The notes: a model not told the origin generated them from the sequence alone. A stretch of 64,000 nt of DNA from Candidatus Dactylopiibacterium carminicum (GCF_014736495.1 NZ_MDUX01000014.1:1-64000); one strand, 5' to 3'. Counted from the stretch's first letter, positions 15,829 through 24,600 are shown. Numbers and translations: made by a program.

Positions 15829-16635
15829 ATGTCCCAGCATTTCTGGTCCGACCCTGCCCTACCCTTCGCCGAAAGCCGGCGGGCACAGCACAGCCGTGCC
15901 TGTTATCGGCCGCATACTCACCCCACGCTTTCCGTGGGCGCCGTGGATCAGGGGCACTCGCGTCTGACACTGGGCGATGCCGCGCCGCTTGCGTTGCAGG
16001 CCGGTGACGTGGTGGTGATCCCTGCGCAACGCCTGCATGCCTGCAATCCAGCACCGGACGAAGCCTGGAGCTACCAGATGCTGTATCTGGATGAGGCCTG
16101 GCTGCGCGCACTGCAAACTGAAGGTCTGGCCGAAGATCCCGGCCTGCGCCTGGGCGGACCAACACTCCGGCGAAGCCCTGCCTGCCATCGCGCACTGGTG
16201 GCGCTCAATGCGGTGCTTTTCAGCCCGACGGCCATAGAAGAGAAGGAAGGCGCACTGATCGACTTCGCCAGCGTCTTGTTGCTCGAAACCGAACGCCCTG
16301 CGGAAACCGCACCGATCTGGCTGGAAGGCTGCCTCGGCCTGTTGCGCGAGCAATGCGCCCAACCCTGGCGCGTGGCCGAACTGGCCGCCCACGCAGGCCT
16401 GAGCCGTTACCACTTCATCCGTACCTTCCGTACCCATACCGGCATGACGCCCCATGCCTTCCAGCTCGACTGCCGCATCAACCACGCACGAACGCTGCTG
16501 CGCCAGGGCTGCGGTATCGCCGAAACGGCCTACAACCTTGGCTTCGCGGACCAGAGCCATTTCCAGCAAGCATTCAAGGCGCGCGTCTCGGCGACGCCGG
16601 GCGAATATCTGCGCAACCGTAAAACGGAAGACTGA
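15829..16635 (+). CDS. AraC-family transcriptional regulator with N-terminal cupin
   Basis: Regulator of 268 residues. An AraC-type cupin arm comes first (RACYRPHTHPTLSVGAVDQGHSRL, then LQAGDVVVIPAQRLHACNP), followed by two helix-turn-helix motifs at the C-terminus (WRVAELAAHAGLSRYHFIRTFR and IAETAYNLGFADQSHFQQAFKARV). The start is taken as ATG 15829, where the conserved region begins; no clear ribosome site is seen. It ends 113 bases before a LysE-type exporter on the same strand. AraC/LysE neighbours often mean the regulator controls the exporter, so an amino acid or related metabolite is a possible effector. Confidence 0.88.
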   Translation: MSQHFWSDPALPFAESRRAQHSRACYRPHTHPTLSVGAVDQGHSRLTLGDAAPLALQAGDVVVIPAQRLHACNPAPDEAWSYQMLYLDEAWLRALQTEGLAEDPGLRLGGPTLRRSPACHRALVALNAVLFSPTAIEEKEGALIDFASVLLLETERPAETAPIWLEGCLGLLREQCAQPWRVAELAAHAGLSRYHFIRTFRTHTGMTPHAFQLDCRINHARTLLRQGCGIAETAYNLGFADQSHFQQAFKARVSATPGEYLRNRKTED

Positions 16636-16748
16636 GCTCAACACTCGGTCCTTGTGACTCGGCACTCGTTTTCAAGCGCAATTTTCTCCAATACTTCGCT
16701 CCACGCGGTCGGCAGGCTTCGCGTCTCCACTCCTGAAGACACGAGAAT

Positions 16749-17393
16749 ATGCCTTGGCAAGACTTCCTGCTGCTCGCAGGCGCGCATTTCCTCGCCCTGC
16801 TGAGCCCCGGCCCCGACTTCTTCCTGCTGATCCACACCGCGCTGGCACACGGTCGTGCGGCCGCATGGCGCGCGGCATTGGGCATTGCCTGCGCCAATGG
16901 CGTGTTCATCCTGGCGGCAATCGCCGGCCTGGGGCTGCTGCGTGAGCAGCCGCTGGCGCATGCCCTGCTCTACTGGACCGGGTGCGTCTATCTGGCCTGG
17001 CTGGGCTGGCAGTTCTGGCGGGCACGGCCGGCCGACCTGCGCACACAGGCCAGGCCGATGCAAGACACCGGTGACGGCCCGCTGCGCCATGGCCTGCGTG
17101 GTTTCCTGTCCGGGGTTCTCAACCCGAAGAACGCGCTGTTCTACCTCAGTCTGTTTGCGGTACTGGCAGGCCCGCACAGCACGCTGCTGGCCAAGGCGGG
17201 CGCTGGCTTGTGGATGTTTGCGGCGGTGCTGGGCTGGGATTGTCTTGTCGCCTGGGCCTTCACGCGCCAGACGGTGATGCGCCGCTTCGAGGGCCATCAG
17301 GCCTTGTTGCATCGCGGCAGCGCCTGCGTGATGTGGGCCGCGGTGGCCCTGATGGCCTGGCGACCCTTGCTGGGCCTGCTACGGCTGGCCTGA
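16749..17393 (+). CDS. LysE/RhtB-family amino acid exporter
   Basis: Inner-membrane exporter of 214 residues with the family's six-helix pattern and the signature near the N-terminus (HFLALLSPGPDFFLLIHTAL, then GRAAAWRAALGIACANGVFI). The second conserved block FLSGVLNPKNALFYLSLF is also present. Members export lysine, homoserine, threonine or other small amino acids; the substrate cannot be told from sequence. The ATG follows ACACGAGAAT, a weak site. The AraC gene is directly upstream on the same strand, and a repeat-rich gap follows. Confidence 0.88.
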   Translation: MPWQDFLLLAGAHFLALLSPGPDFFLLIHTALAHGRAAAWRAALGIACANGVFILAAIAGLGLLREQPLAHALLYWTGCVYLAWLGWQFWRARPADLRTQARPMQDTGDGPLRHGLRGFLSGVLNPKNALFYLSLFAVLAGPHSTLLAKAGAGLWMFAAVLGWDCLVAWAFTRQTVMRRFEGHQALLHRGSACVMWAAVALMAWRPLLGLLRLA

Positions 17394-17612
17394 AACCGCC
17401 GAGGCCTCGGCCGCAGGGTCGAGATGACGGCACAGCCTTGACAGCGACTGCGATTGCTCGCGCAATCCGCCTGCACTTCGCTACCTCAGTGCGAACGGAT
17501 TTCGGTTCGGACGCGCTCGCGGCCACAACCCCGTTCGTGCCGAGGCATCGAAGCATGAACGGACGCGGCGGTGCGGCCCCTGGGGCCAATGCCGGCCATT
17601 CAAAACGATGTT

Positions 17613-17683
17613 GTCATTCCGGCGCAAGCCGGAATCCAGTGTTTCTTCACTCCCCCATGGATCCCGGCTTGCGCCGGGATGAC
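17613..17683. repeat. GTCATTCC-type inverted-repeat element
   Basis: GTCATTCCGGCGCAAGCCGGAATCC on the left and a near-inverted copy, GGATCCCGGCTTGCGCCGGGATGAC, on the right, separated by about 20 bases. This is the widespread proteobacterial intergenic repeat whose ends read GTCATTCC and GGGATGAC. It can form one long hairpin or two short ones. It runs directly into hairpin E1 of the covarying repeat family. Confidence 0.8.
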
Positions 17684-17689
17684 GCCGGC

Positions 17690-17792
17690 GCCTTGGGGCG
17701 GCCCGGCGGCAAAAGGGCCCCCACGCTCTCCCGCTGCGCGAGTTCGCTGCCCTCTGGGGGTGCTTTTGCCTTGGGACGGCCCAGCGGCAAAA
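17690..17792 (+). repeat. Covarying-hairpin repeat, tandem copies E1 and E2
   Basis: E1: arms GCC/GGC (17690-17692, 17708-17710) around TTGGGGCGGCCCGGC. E2: arms TTTTGCC/GGCAAAA (17764-17770, 17786-17792) around TTGGGACGGCCCAGC. They lie 78 bp apart, close to the 80 bp of D1-D2. Between them is CTCTCCCGCTGCGCGAG, which matches CTCTCCCGCTACGCGAG before D1. This is the third compensatory arm type. E2 adjoins the terminator of the phosphatase gene. The 220 bases between the LysE gene and the GTCATTCC element hold no gene. Confidence 0.8.
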
Positions 17793-17793
17793 G

Positions 17794-17830
17794 AAAAACC
17801 CGTGGCCTGCGGGTTGCGCAGGCCGCGGGT
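17794..17830 (-). terminator. Intrinsic terminator of the PAP2-domain gene
   Basis: On the minus strand ACCCGCGGCCTGC pairs with GCAGGCCACGGGT (one internal mismatch), followed by five T, nine bases after the stop codon of the phosphatase gene. The T-tract leads into repeat hairpin E2. Confidence 0.85.
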
Positions 17831-17838
17831 TGCGACGA

Positions 17839-19815
17839 TCAGATCGCGTCGAGACGGATCTGCAGACCGGTCGCGGTGTAGGTGGTGGTGACCTTGCTGA
17901 AACCGGCCACCGTCACGCTGGCGAAGCGGCCGGCGAGCTTATTGGTGGTGAGCACGGTCAGCGTGTCGCCAACCGCCGGGGTGTAACCCGAGAAGCTTAC
18001 GGCGAGACTGCCGCCAACCTTCAGCACTCCCTTGCCGGCTCCGCTCAGCACCAGACTCAGGCTACCCGTGGTCTGCGTATAGGCGCCACCAATGCTCAGC
18101 GTGCCGGGGGCCGCAGATTCGAGCACGCCGCCCTTGACGAACACATCACCCGTGCCGAGCGCGGTGTCCGAATCGGCAGCCAGAGTCCCAGCCGAGAGGA
18201 TCGTGCCACCGCTGTAGCTATTGTCGCCAATCAGGCGCAGCACGCCACTGCCCAGCTTGCTCAGCTTGCCGGCGCCGGAGATGTCATTGCGCCAGCTGTC
18301 CTTGGCATTGAAACCGCCGAGGCTGGCATCCATCGTCACCGCCACGTCACCATTGAAGGCTGCATAGCCATCAGCGGCCGCAAAGAGGTTCAAGCGGCCC
18401 CAGCCTTCTTCATCGTTGGCCAGCGGGTAGCCCGAGTCGATCAATGTGGTCTTCAGCACGATACGGCGCTGCGCAGCCGTCAGATAGGGCAGGCGGGTTT
18501 CGAGCAGCACTTCGGCGCCCTTGGGCACGGTAGCGCTCTTGCCCTCGTTGGCAGCAATCTTGCCAAGGCCATAGCCGGCGCCTGTCAGACGCTGTTCGAA
18601 GTAAGCCTTGTTGGCGGCACGGTCTGAGAAGCGGTCATAGTCCACATCGCTGGTATCGGTGGTGACGGCAGTGTGGGCCTTCTCGTTCAGCTCGGCAAAA
18701 TCCTTGGCGCCGCTCTGGGCCATCAGGTAATCCTGCACCAGCTGATAGGTCGCAGCCTTGTCCATGCTCGTCTTGGTCAAGCCATAGGCCACCACGGCGG
18801 TGGCGTGCACGCGGCCTCCCATCACGTCCAGCGGCGAATGCATGCCGGCGATGATGCGGTTCTCACCCATTTCCATCGCCCGCGTGATCAGCTCCTGGAA
18901 GCGCTGCGGGAAGAGATAGGCCATCGGCAACACATCGCGCCAGGCTTCGGCGGTATGGCCCGAGGGGAAGCCGCCGTCGGTGGCCGGTGTCGAACTCTTG
19001 GCGGACTCCAGGGCCGGCACCACGACCACATCGCCGCTCCAGCGCCAGGGGCGGCCGTACTTGTAGAAACGCTTCGGTGGTTCGGTGGAACCGTCCGAAA
19101 TATTGCCGCTGTCGATGAAGGTCACAGCCTGGGCGAGCGCGGAGGAGGTGTTGTCGCCCAGATTGTTGCCGCCATCATCCACCTTGGTGGTGGCAGCCTC
19201 GGGATCGACACTGACGATGGTCGTCGTCTGCCCGGTGCCGGTACGCCAGAGACTCGTCAGCGGCCCCATGCCGTCGCTGACGCTATAGCCTTTGCTGCGC
19301 CGGTCATCGAGATAGACCGCAAGTGCCTGCGCGGTCGTACGGTTCTGCGTGACTGTCTTCACGTAGTCGATATTGGCCGTGTGGATGCTGCTGTTCTTCA
19401 CGCTGCCGTCGGTGGCGTCACCAGGAATGCCGGTCCAGGTAGAGGCGGTCACGGCATCGCAGCCGTTCGCGGCAGCCAGGGTCACGCCTGCATCGACCTT
19501 CAGGGAGCTGGGCGTCCAGATATCGAGGAAACCTTGTAGCACCCGGGCCCCGGCATTGGTGCCCAGAGTGACCATGCAGGGATCGTTACGCTGGTTGGTC
19601 ACACCGGTATCCACGTAGGCCAGAACACCTTCCGGCGCGGCTGCGGTATCCGCATAGCCCAGACCTGCGGGTTCAGCAGGCACGGTGACACTGCTTGAGC
19701 TGCTGCTCGACGCGCTGTCGGAATCTGAAGATCCGCCGCCACAGGCGGCGATGCCCAGGGCCGCGAGTACGGCTAGGGCGAGGACACGATGGCGGAATGC
19801 CTGGACTGCTTGCAT
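17839..19815 (-). CDS. PAP2-family acid phosphatase lipoprotein with C-terminal autotransporter-associated beta repeat
   Basis: Envelope protein of 658 residues. The signal peptide has a lipobox (GIAAC), then a Ser-rich linker. The PAP2/class A acid phosphatase core has all three motifs: KRFYKYGRP (K-x6-RP), GFPSGHTAEAW (PSGH) and RIIAGMHSPLD (R-x5-H-x3-D). The last 110-130 residues contain an autotransporter-associated beta strand repeat (KLGSGVLRLIGDNSYSGGTILSAGTL) and further beta repeats, but no autotransporter barrel follows. The Gly/Ala/Ser-rich end looks like a beta-helix stub. ATG 19815 follows AAGGAG; a TTG at 19839 is less likely. The fusion order is unusual. Confidence 0.85.
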   Translation of the reverse strand: MQAVQAFRHRVLALAVLAALGIAACGGGSSDSDSASSSSSSSVTVPAEPAGLGYADTAAAPEGVLAYVDTGVTNQRNDPCMVTLGTNAGARVLQGFLDIWTPSSLKVDAGVTLAAANGCDAVTASTWTGIPGDATDGSVKNSSIHTANIDYVKTVTQNRTTAQALAVYLDDRRSKGYSVSDGMGPLTSLWRTGTGQTTTIVSVDPEAATTKVDDGGNNLGDNTSSALAQAVTFIDSGNISDGSTEPPKRFYKYGRPWRWSGDVVVVPALESAKSSTPATDGGFPSGHTAEAWRDVLPMAYLFPQRFQELITRAMEMGENRIIAGMHSPLDVMGGRVHATAVVAYGLTKTSMDKAATYQLVQDYLMAQSGAKDFAELNEKAHTAVTTDTSDVDYDRFSDRAANKAYFEQRLTGAGYGLGKIAANEGKSATVPKGAEVLLETRLPYLTAAQRRIVLKTTLIDSGYPLANDEEGWGRLNLFAAADGYAAFNGDVAVTMDASLGGFNAKDSWRNDISGAGKLSKLGSGVLRLIGDNSYSGGTILSAGTLAADSDTALGTGDVFVKGGVLESAAPGTLSIGGAYTQTTGSLSLVLSGAGKGVLKVGGSLAVSFSGYTPAVGDTLTVLTTNKLAGRFASVTVAGFSKVTTTYTATGLQIRLDAI

Positions 19816-19956
19816 TGTTCGATCACTCCTTGGAATCAACCCGGATGGGCGCAGAAGGCAGTGATGATCGACAGGCAGTGTTACAGACGGGCCTTCAGGG
19901 ACGTGACGGTTTTGTTACCGATCCCATCCCTGGCAGGCAATGACGACGGCGCGTGC

Positions 19957-20499
19957 TCAATGCCCGGCGAAGTCCACCAGCGTGAACAGCTTCAGGCCGG
20001 CGTCGCGCAGCAGTTTCGAGCCTCCCAGCTCGGGCAGGTCGACGATGGCCGCGCCCTCCACCACCGTGGCACCCAGACGCTCCAGCAGCTTCTTGCCGGC
20101 CATCATGGTGCCGCCCGTGGCGATCAGGTCGTCGATCAGCAGCACGCGATCGCCGGCCTTGCAGGCATCGGCATGCATCTCGACGGCGGCGCTGCCGTAT
20201 TCCAGCTCGTATTCCTCGGCGATGGTGGTGAAGGGCAGCTTGCCCTTCTTGCGGATCGGCACGAACCCCACGTTGAGCTCATAGGCCACGATGGAGCCGA
20301 TAATGAAACCGCGTGCATCCAGGCCAGCCACCAGATCGATCTTCTGATGCATGTAGCGCAGCACGAAATGCTGAACCAGCACGCGCAGGCTTTCGGGATC
20401 CTGCAGCAGGGGAGTGATGTCGCGGAACTGGACGCCGGGCTGGGGCCAGTCGGGTACGGTGCGGATGTGGTCGCGCAGGTAGTTCGGGTCGAGCAGCAT
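19957..20499 (-). CDS. apt: Adenine phosphoribosyltransferase
   Basis: Purine salvage enzyme that makes AMP from adenine and PRPP in the cytoplasm. The 180 residues are the usual length, with the N-terminal [15 protein letters not shown] block, [17 protein letters not shown], and the PRPP-binding motif [16 protein letters not shown] 20499 was chosen for AAGGAAA upstream and the conserved start of the fold; the open frame reaches 20622 without homology. It is divergent from the UPF0114 gene, with a TATACT hexamer near 20562 in between. It is consistent with the purine theme of the window but is a general housekeeping gene. Confidence 0.95.
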   Translation of the reverse strand: MLLDPNYLRDHIRTVPDWPQPGVQFRDITPLLQDPESLRVLVQHFVLRYMHQKIDLVAGLDARGFIIGSIVAYELNVGFVPIRKKGKLPFTTIAEEYELEYGSAAVEMHADACKAGDRVLLIDDLIATGGTMMAGKKLLERLGATVVEGAAIVDLPELGGSKLLRDAGLKLFTLVDFAGH

Positions 20500-20650
20500 G
20501 GGGGGATTTCCTTGTTGATACCGGGGGATTCTAGCCGCGATTGGGCTCCGTGCCGCGCTGCTATACTGCTTCGCCGCCCCGCCCCAGGGTGGCTGGAAGC
20601 ACCGCCCAGGCGGCTTTTCCATCCCCGATCATTCCCAGCAGAGACACTCC

Positions 20651-21253
20651 ATGAACGAAGCGAACAAGCGTTTGCGTACCCTGCCCAACCTCATCTTCAT
20701 GAGCCGCTGGCTGCAGCTGCCGTTGTACCTCGGTCTGATCGCCGCCCAGGTGATCTACGTCTTCCATTTCTGGGTCGAACTCATAGATCTGATCGGCGCA
20801 GCCATGGGCAGCCAGACCGCGATGGAGCACATCACTCAGAACGTTGGCCACGCCAGCGCCAGCGGCAAGCTCACCGAAACCGCGATCATGCTCGTGGTGC
20901 TGGGCCTGATCGACGTGGTGATGATTTCCAACCTGTTGATCATGGTGATCGTGGGCGGCTACGAAACCTTCGTATCGCGCATGAACCTGCAAGGGCATCC
21001 GGATCAGCCCGAGTGGCTATCGCATGTAAATGCTTCGGTGCTCAAGGTGAAGCTCGCCACGGCGATCATCGGCATCTCCTCGATCCACCTGCTTAAGACC
21101 TTCATCAATGCGGCGGCCTACACTGACCGTGTACTGATCGCGCAGACCGCGATCCACATCACCTTCCTGCTTTCCGCGATGGCGATTGCCGCCTGCGACC
21201 GCATCATGCAGCCGCCCTGCAAATGCGCCGAGCACGGCAAGGATGCGCACTGA
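20651..21253 (+). CDS. UPF0114/YqhA-family membrane protein
   Basis: Inner-membrane protein of 200 residues with about four helices, of the YqhA/UPF0114 family (MSRWLQLPLYLGLIAAQ, then ETAIMLVVLGLIDVVMISNLLIMVIVGGYETFVSR, and KVKLATAIIGISSIHLLKTFI). The function is not established. Homologues are about 165-180 residues; this one has a Cys-containing tail (CDRIMQPPCKCAEH) that could bind metal. GCAGAG precedes the ATG. It ends 31 bases before the fumarase gene on the same strand, so the two are probably co-transcribed. Confidence 0.9.
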   Translation: MNEANKRLRTLPNLIFMSRWLQLPLYLGLIAAQVIYVFHFWVELIDLIGAAMGSQTAMEHITQNVGHASASGKLTETAIMLVVLGLIDVVMISNLLIMVIVGGYETFVSRMNLQGHPDQPEWLSHVNASVLKVKLATAIIGISSIHLLKTFINAAAYTDRVLIAQTAIHITFLLSAMAIAACDRIMQPPCKCAEHGKDAH

Positions 21254-21284
21254 GACAGCAACAAGAACTCTTAGGAGAGCCAGC

Positions 21285-22802
21285 ATGAGCAGCATCAAGC
21301 AAGCCGACCTGATCGAAAGCGTGGCCGCCGCGCTGCAGTACATCAGCTACTACCACCCGGTCGATTTCATCAAGGGCATGGCGCAGGCCTACGAACGGGA
21401 ACAGAACGAGGCCGCGCGCGACGCGATGGCACAGATCCTGGTCAACTCGCGCATGTGCGCCGAGGGCCATCGCCCCATCTGTCAGGACACCGGCATCGTT
21501 TCGGTGTTTCTCAAGGTCGGCATGGACGTGCGCTGGGAAGGCTTCACCGGCACGCTGGAAGACGCGGTGAACGAAGGCGTGCGACGCGCCTACAACCACC
21601 CGGACAACAAGCTGCGTGCTTCCGTACTCGCCGACCCGGCAGGTGCGCGCAAGAACACCCGCGACAATACCCCCGCGGTGATCAACACCAGCATCGTGCC
21701 GGGCGACACGGTGGAGGTGATCGTCGCCGCCAAAGGGGGCGGCTCGGAGGCAAAGAGCAAGTTCGCCATGCTCAACCCCTCGGACTCCGTCGTTGACTGG
21801 GTGATCAAGACCGTACCGAGCATGGGGGCGGGCTGGTGTCCGCCCGGCATCCTCGGCATCGGCATCGGCGGCACGGCCGAGAAGGCCATGCTGCTGGCCA
21901 AGGAAGCCCTGATGGAGCCGATCGACATCCAGGAATTGATCACGCGCGGCCCGGCCAACCGCCTTGAGGAACTGCGCCTGGAACTGTATGAGAAGGTCAA
22001 CGCCCTGGGCATCGGCGCCCAGGGCCTGGGCGGCCTGTCCACGGTGCTGGACGTGAAGATCCTCGACTACCCGACCCACGCGGCCAACCTGCCGGTAGCG
22101 ATGATCCCCAACTGCGCGGCCACGCGCCACGCGCATTTCGTGCTCGACGGCTCCGGACCGGTCTATCTCGATCCGCCGTCGCTGGCCGACTGGCCCAGCC
22201 TCACCTATGACGCGTCCAAGGGACGTCGCGTGAATCTGGACACCGTGACGCGCGAGGAAGTCGCGTCATGGAAACCGGGTGATGTGCTGCTGCTCAGCGG
22301 CAAGATGCTCACCGGCCGCGACGCCGCGCACAAGCGCATCACCGACATGCTCAACAAGGGTGAAAAGCTGCCCGTGGATCTAGCCGGAAAATTCATCTAC
22401 TACGTGGGTCCGGTCGATCCGGTACGCGACGAAGTCGTCGGGCCGGCCGGCCCCACCACCGCCACGCGCATGGACAAGTTCACCGAACAGGTGCTGGCGC
22501 AGACCGGGCTGCTGGGCATGATCGGCAAATCCGAACGCGGCCCCGCAGCCATCGAAGCGATCAGGAAACACCGCTCGGTCTACCTGATGGCCGTAGGTGG
22601 CGCAGCCTATCTTGTCTCCAAGGCAATCAAGGCGGCGCGCGTGCTGGCCTTCGAAGATCTGGGCATGGAGGCGATCTACGAATTCACCGTGCAGGACATG
22701 CCGGTAACCGTGGCAGTCGATTCCACGGGCATCTCGGTACACGAGACCGGGCCGAAGGAATGGCAGGCGAAGATCGGCAAGATCCCGGTGAAGGTCGTCT
22801 GA
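21285..22802 (+). CDS. fumA: Fumarate hydratase, class I (iron-sulfur)
   Basis: TCA-cycle enzyme converting fumarate and malate, oxygen-sensitive because of a [4Fe-4S] cluster. The 505 residues contain both the N-terminal and C-terminal fumarase domains. ICQDTGIVSVFLKVG carries a cluster Cys, NCAATRHAHFVLDG and the GGSEAKSK segment match class I, and the C-terminal domain holds GKMLTGRDAAHKRI, YYVGPVDP and GPTTATRMD. The frame opens 33 codons earlier inside the upstream gene, but ATG 21285 has AGGAGAG nine bases before it. It follows the UPF0114 gene closely; a hairpin with a weak T-tract follows. Confidence 0.95.
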   Translation: MSSIKQADLIESVAAALQYISYYHPVDFIKGMAQAYEREQNEAARDAMAQILVNSRMCAEGHRPICQDTGIVSVFLKVGMDVRWEGFTGTLEDAVNEGVRRAYNHPDNKLRASVLADPAGARKNTRDNTPAVINTSIVPGDTVEVIVAAKGGGSEAKSKFAMLNPSDSVVDWVIKTVPSMGAGWCPPGILGIGIGGTAEKAMLLAKEALMEPIDIQELITRGPANRLEELRLELYEKVNALGIGAQGLGGLSTVLDVKILDYPTHAANLPVAMIPNCAATRHAHFVLDGSGPVYLDPPSLADWPSLTYDASKGRRVNLDTVTREEVASWKPGDVLLLSGKMLTGRDAAHKRITDMLNKGEKLPVDLAGKFIYYVGPVDPVRDEVVGPAGPTTATRMDKFTEQVLAQTGLLGMIGKSERGPAAIEAIRKHRSVYLMAVGGAAYLVSKAIKAARVLAFEDLGMEAIYEFTVQDMPVTVAVDSTGISVHETGPKEWQAKIGKIPVKVV

Positions 22803-22810
22803 TCCATGGA

Positions 22811-22838
22811 CGCCCGCCGCGACGCGGGCGTTTCTCTT
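22811..22838 (+). terminator. Terminator-like hairpin after fumA
   Basis: CGCCCGC-CGCGAC-GCGGGCG followed by the T-rich GTTTCTCTTTC, beginning nine bases after the fumarase stop codon. The T-tract is interrupted, so termination may be partial. Confidence 0.6.
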
Positions 22839-24410
22839 TCAGGCGCCTCCCAGGTGGGCATGGAATTTGGCATCCTCGATGAACAGGTGCTGCACGGTCA
22901 CTTCATAGACCACGAAATGCAACAGCTCGTCGAAGGTCAGTTGCCCGCGTGCCTGGGCCTCCAGCAAGCGATGCGCGCGTTCAGCCAATTGCCGATGCAG
23001 TGCGGTGTGCGCCGCGCATTCCGGGTAGCCCGCATTCGCCAGCACCCGCTCCTCCGTCGCCATGTGCGCCTCCAGTTCGGCGACGAAAACGCGGGCTGCA
23101 GCCGTCAGACTGCCCTCTTCTTCCTGCTGCAGATCGAACAGCCGCCTGGCGCTGACAAACAGGGTTCGATGCTCATCGTCGATCTCCGGATTGCCGCTGA
23201 GGTATTCATCGCGCCAGACGAGTTCGCCCAGGCTCTCCGCAACAGACAGGCCGGGCCCTGGTCTTGTCAGCGGCATTTCGCATTCAGCCCGGTTGCGCCC
23301 CGCCGCCTTGGCGCGGTACAACGCCACGTCCGCACGGCCGAGCCAAGTTTCCCAGCTATCGGTGGACTGGCATGAAGCGCAGCCCAGGCTGACGGTGACA
23401 CGAACGTCGCCAACCATCGGCAAGGCCTCTACCTGGGCACGGATGCGCTCGGCCATCTGCGTCATCGCAACAAAACCGCTGGATGGCAGCAGCACCACAA
23501 ATTCCTCGCCGCCCCAACGACCGAGCAGATCCGTCTCGCGGATCACGCCCTGCACCCGCGCAACAAAGGCCTTGAGCACGGAATCGCCAAGCAGGTGACC
23601 ATGCTGATCATTGATCAGCTTGAAATGGTCCATATCCAGGAGGAGCAGGGAAAGCGGCGTGCCGTAACGCTTGAGGCGTGCCATCTCGTACTTCACCAGT
23701 GCCTCGATACGTGCACGGTTCCAGCAACCGGTGAGCGAATCCAGCATGGCCTGATGCCTGGCCTGCGCCTCGGCAGACTCCTTCGCCATGAGCAGAAAAC
23801 CGGTACCGAGCAGTATCTGGGAGACAAAGGCCGTGACGTAGAGCATGACCTGCGAGGGCGCGTAGTCCAGCACCTGTTCCAGCACGGCGGCACCCGTGGC
23901 GAACAAGACCACGCGGGCGATCAACAGGACCAGCGTGATCAACACGCCTGTCAGCAACAGATAGCGCCCCCGGCCGCTGATGCGCCGGTGCGCCCTCGCC
24001 AGGCGCCACAACAGGGCTGCGAACACCACGACCAGGACGCTTCCGCCGAGGATGACACGGGTATTGATGTCATCGAGATAGGCAGAGAGCAGCAATACGA
24101 CGGCCAGCGCCGGCCCCCAGAGCCAGGCAGACGCCAATCGTTCCTGCAGGAACTGCGCCACGGCCAGCAGGAGCAGCGAACAGGCGCCAGTGACCAGCAT
24201 GTTGGCGAGCAGCACGGAGAACAGATCCGGAATCATGCCGCGCAGCCCGAGCAGCACATACCCGACTGCGTGACATGCAAAGCCAAGGCTCAGAGGAAGC
24301 AGGCCGTCCCGGACGCCAGGCCTGGCCACCCAGCCGATGGAGCCCGCAAAGGTCAGGCTCATCACGATGCTCAACACGAGCATGGTCGGAACGTGGACGT
24401 GAAATTCCAT
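22839..24410 (-). CDS. Membrane diguanylate cyclase with C-terminal hemerythrin domain
   Basis: Signalling protein of 523 residues. Seven hydrophobic segments fill the first 215 residues, then a GGDEF domain (about 225-385) with the active-site variant GGEEF and an RxxD inhibitory site (RETD) five residues before it. The C-terminal 110 residues are a hemerythrin domain: PEIDDEHRTLF, HMATEERVL, HTALH and HLFIED provide the usual His/Glu/Asp ligands of a di-iron O2 site. The family precedent is the hemerythrin-cyclase Vc1216, whose activity depends on iron oxidation state. It probably couples oxygen to c-di-GMP synthesis. The start is at ATG 24410; the frame's preceding GTG is less likely. Confidence 0.9.
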   Translation of the reverse strand: MEFHVHVPTMLVLSIVMSLTFAGSIGWVARPGVRDGLLPLSLGFACHAVGYVLLGLRGMIPDLFSVLLANMLVTGACSLLLLAVAQFLQERLASAWLWGPALAVVLLLSAYLDDINTRVILGGSVLVVVFAALLWRLARAHRRISGRGRYLLLTGVLITLVLLIARVVLFATGAAVLEQVLDYAPSQVMLYVTAFVSQILLGTGFLLMAKESAEAQARHQAMLDSLTGCWNRARIEALVKYEMARLKRYGTPLSLLLLDMDHFKLINDQHGHLLGDSVLKAFVARVQGVIRETDLLGRWGGEEFVVLLPSSGFVAMTQMAERIRAQVEALPMVGDVRVTVSLGCASCQSTDSWETWLGRADVALYRAKAAGRNRAECEMPLTRPGPGLSVAESLGELVWRDEYLSGNPEIDDEHRTLFVSARRLFDLQQEEEGSLTAAARVFVAELEAHMATEERVLANAGYPECAAHTALHRQLAERAHRLLEAQARGQLTFDELLHFVVYEVTVQHLFIEDAKFHAHLGGA

Positions 24411-24491
24411 CACTCAGGCAAAGTCGGGCAACAGCGCACCATGCCGCAGCAGCCAGACATACGCAAGATGATTGTCACCACGGTGCAGGCA

Positions 24492-24578
24492 TGAAATGGC
24501 CCCTCGTTTCATCGCGATGCGATAGCCGGTCCCCCAGGGGGACACTTTTTCATCTTGGAGCGGTCCGGCGATGAAAAA
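24492..24578 (+). repeat. Covarying-hairpin repeat, copy B
   Basis: Full-length unit starting ATGAAA-N2-GCCCCTCGTT, then a CATCGCGATGCGAT palindrome (24510-24523), GTCCCCC-A-GGGGGAC (24529-24543), and the hairpin with arms TTTTTCATC (24546-24554) and GATGAAAAA (24570-24578) around TTGGAGCGGTCCGGC. It lies between the promoter of the cyclase gene and the 3' end of the RpiB-family gene, against the latter's terminator. Its sequence matches copy A over nearly the whole length. Confidence 0.82.
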
Positions 24579-24600
24579 GGGGAGCCCGCAGGCTCCCCTT
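24574..24600 (-). terminator. Intrinsic terminator of the RpiB-family gene
   Basis: AAGGGGAGCC-CGCA-GGCTCCCCTT stem (24577-24600); on the minus strand five T follow, shared with the A-tract of repeat copy B. Confidence 0.85.
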
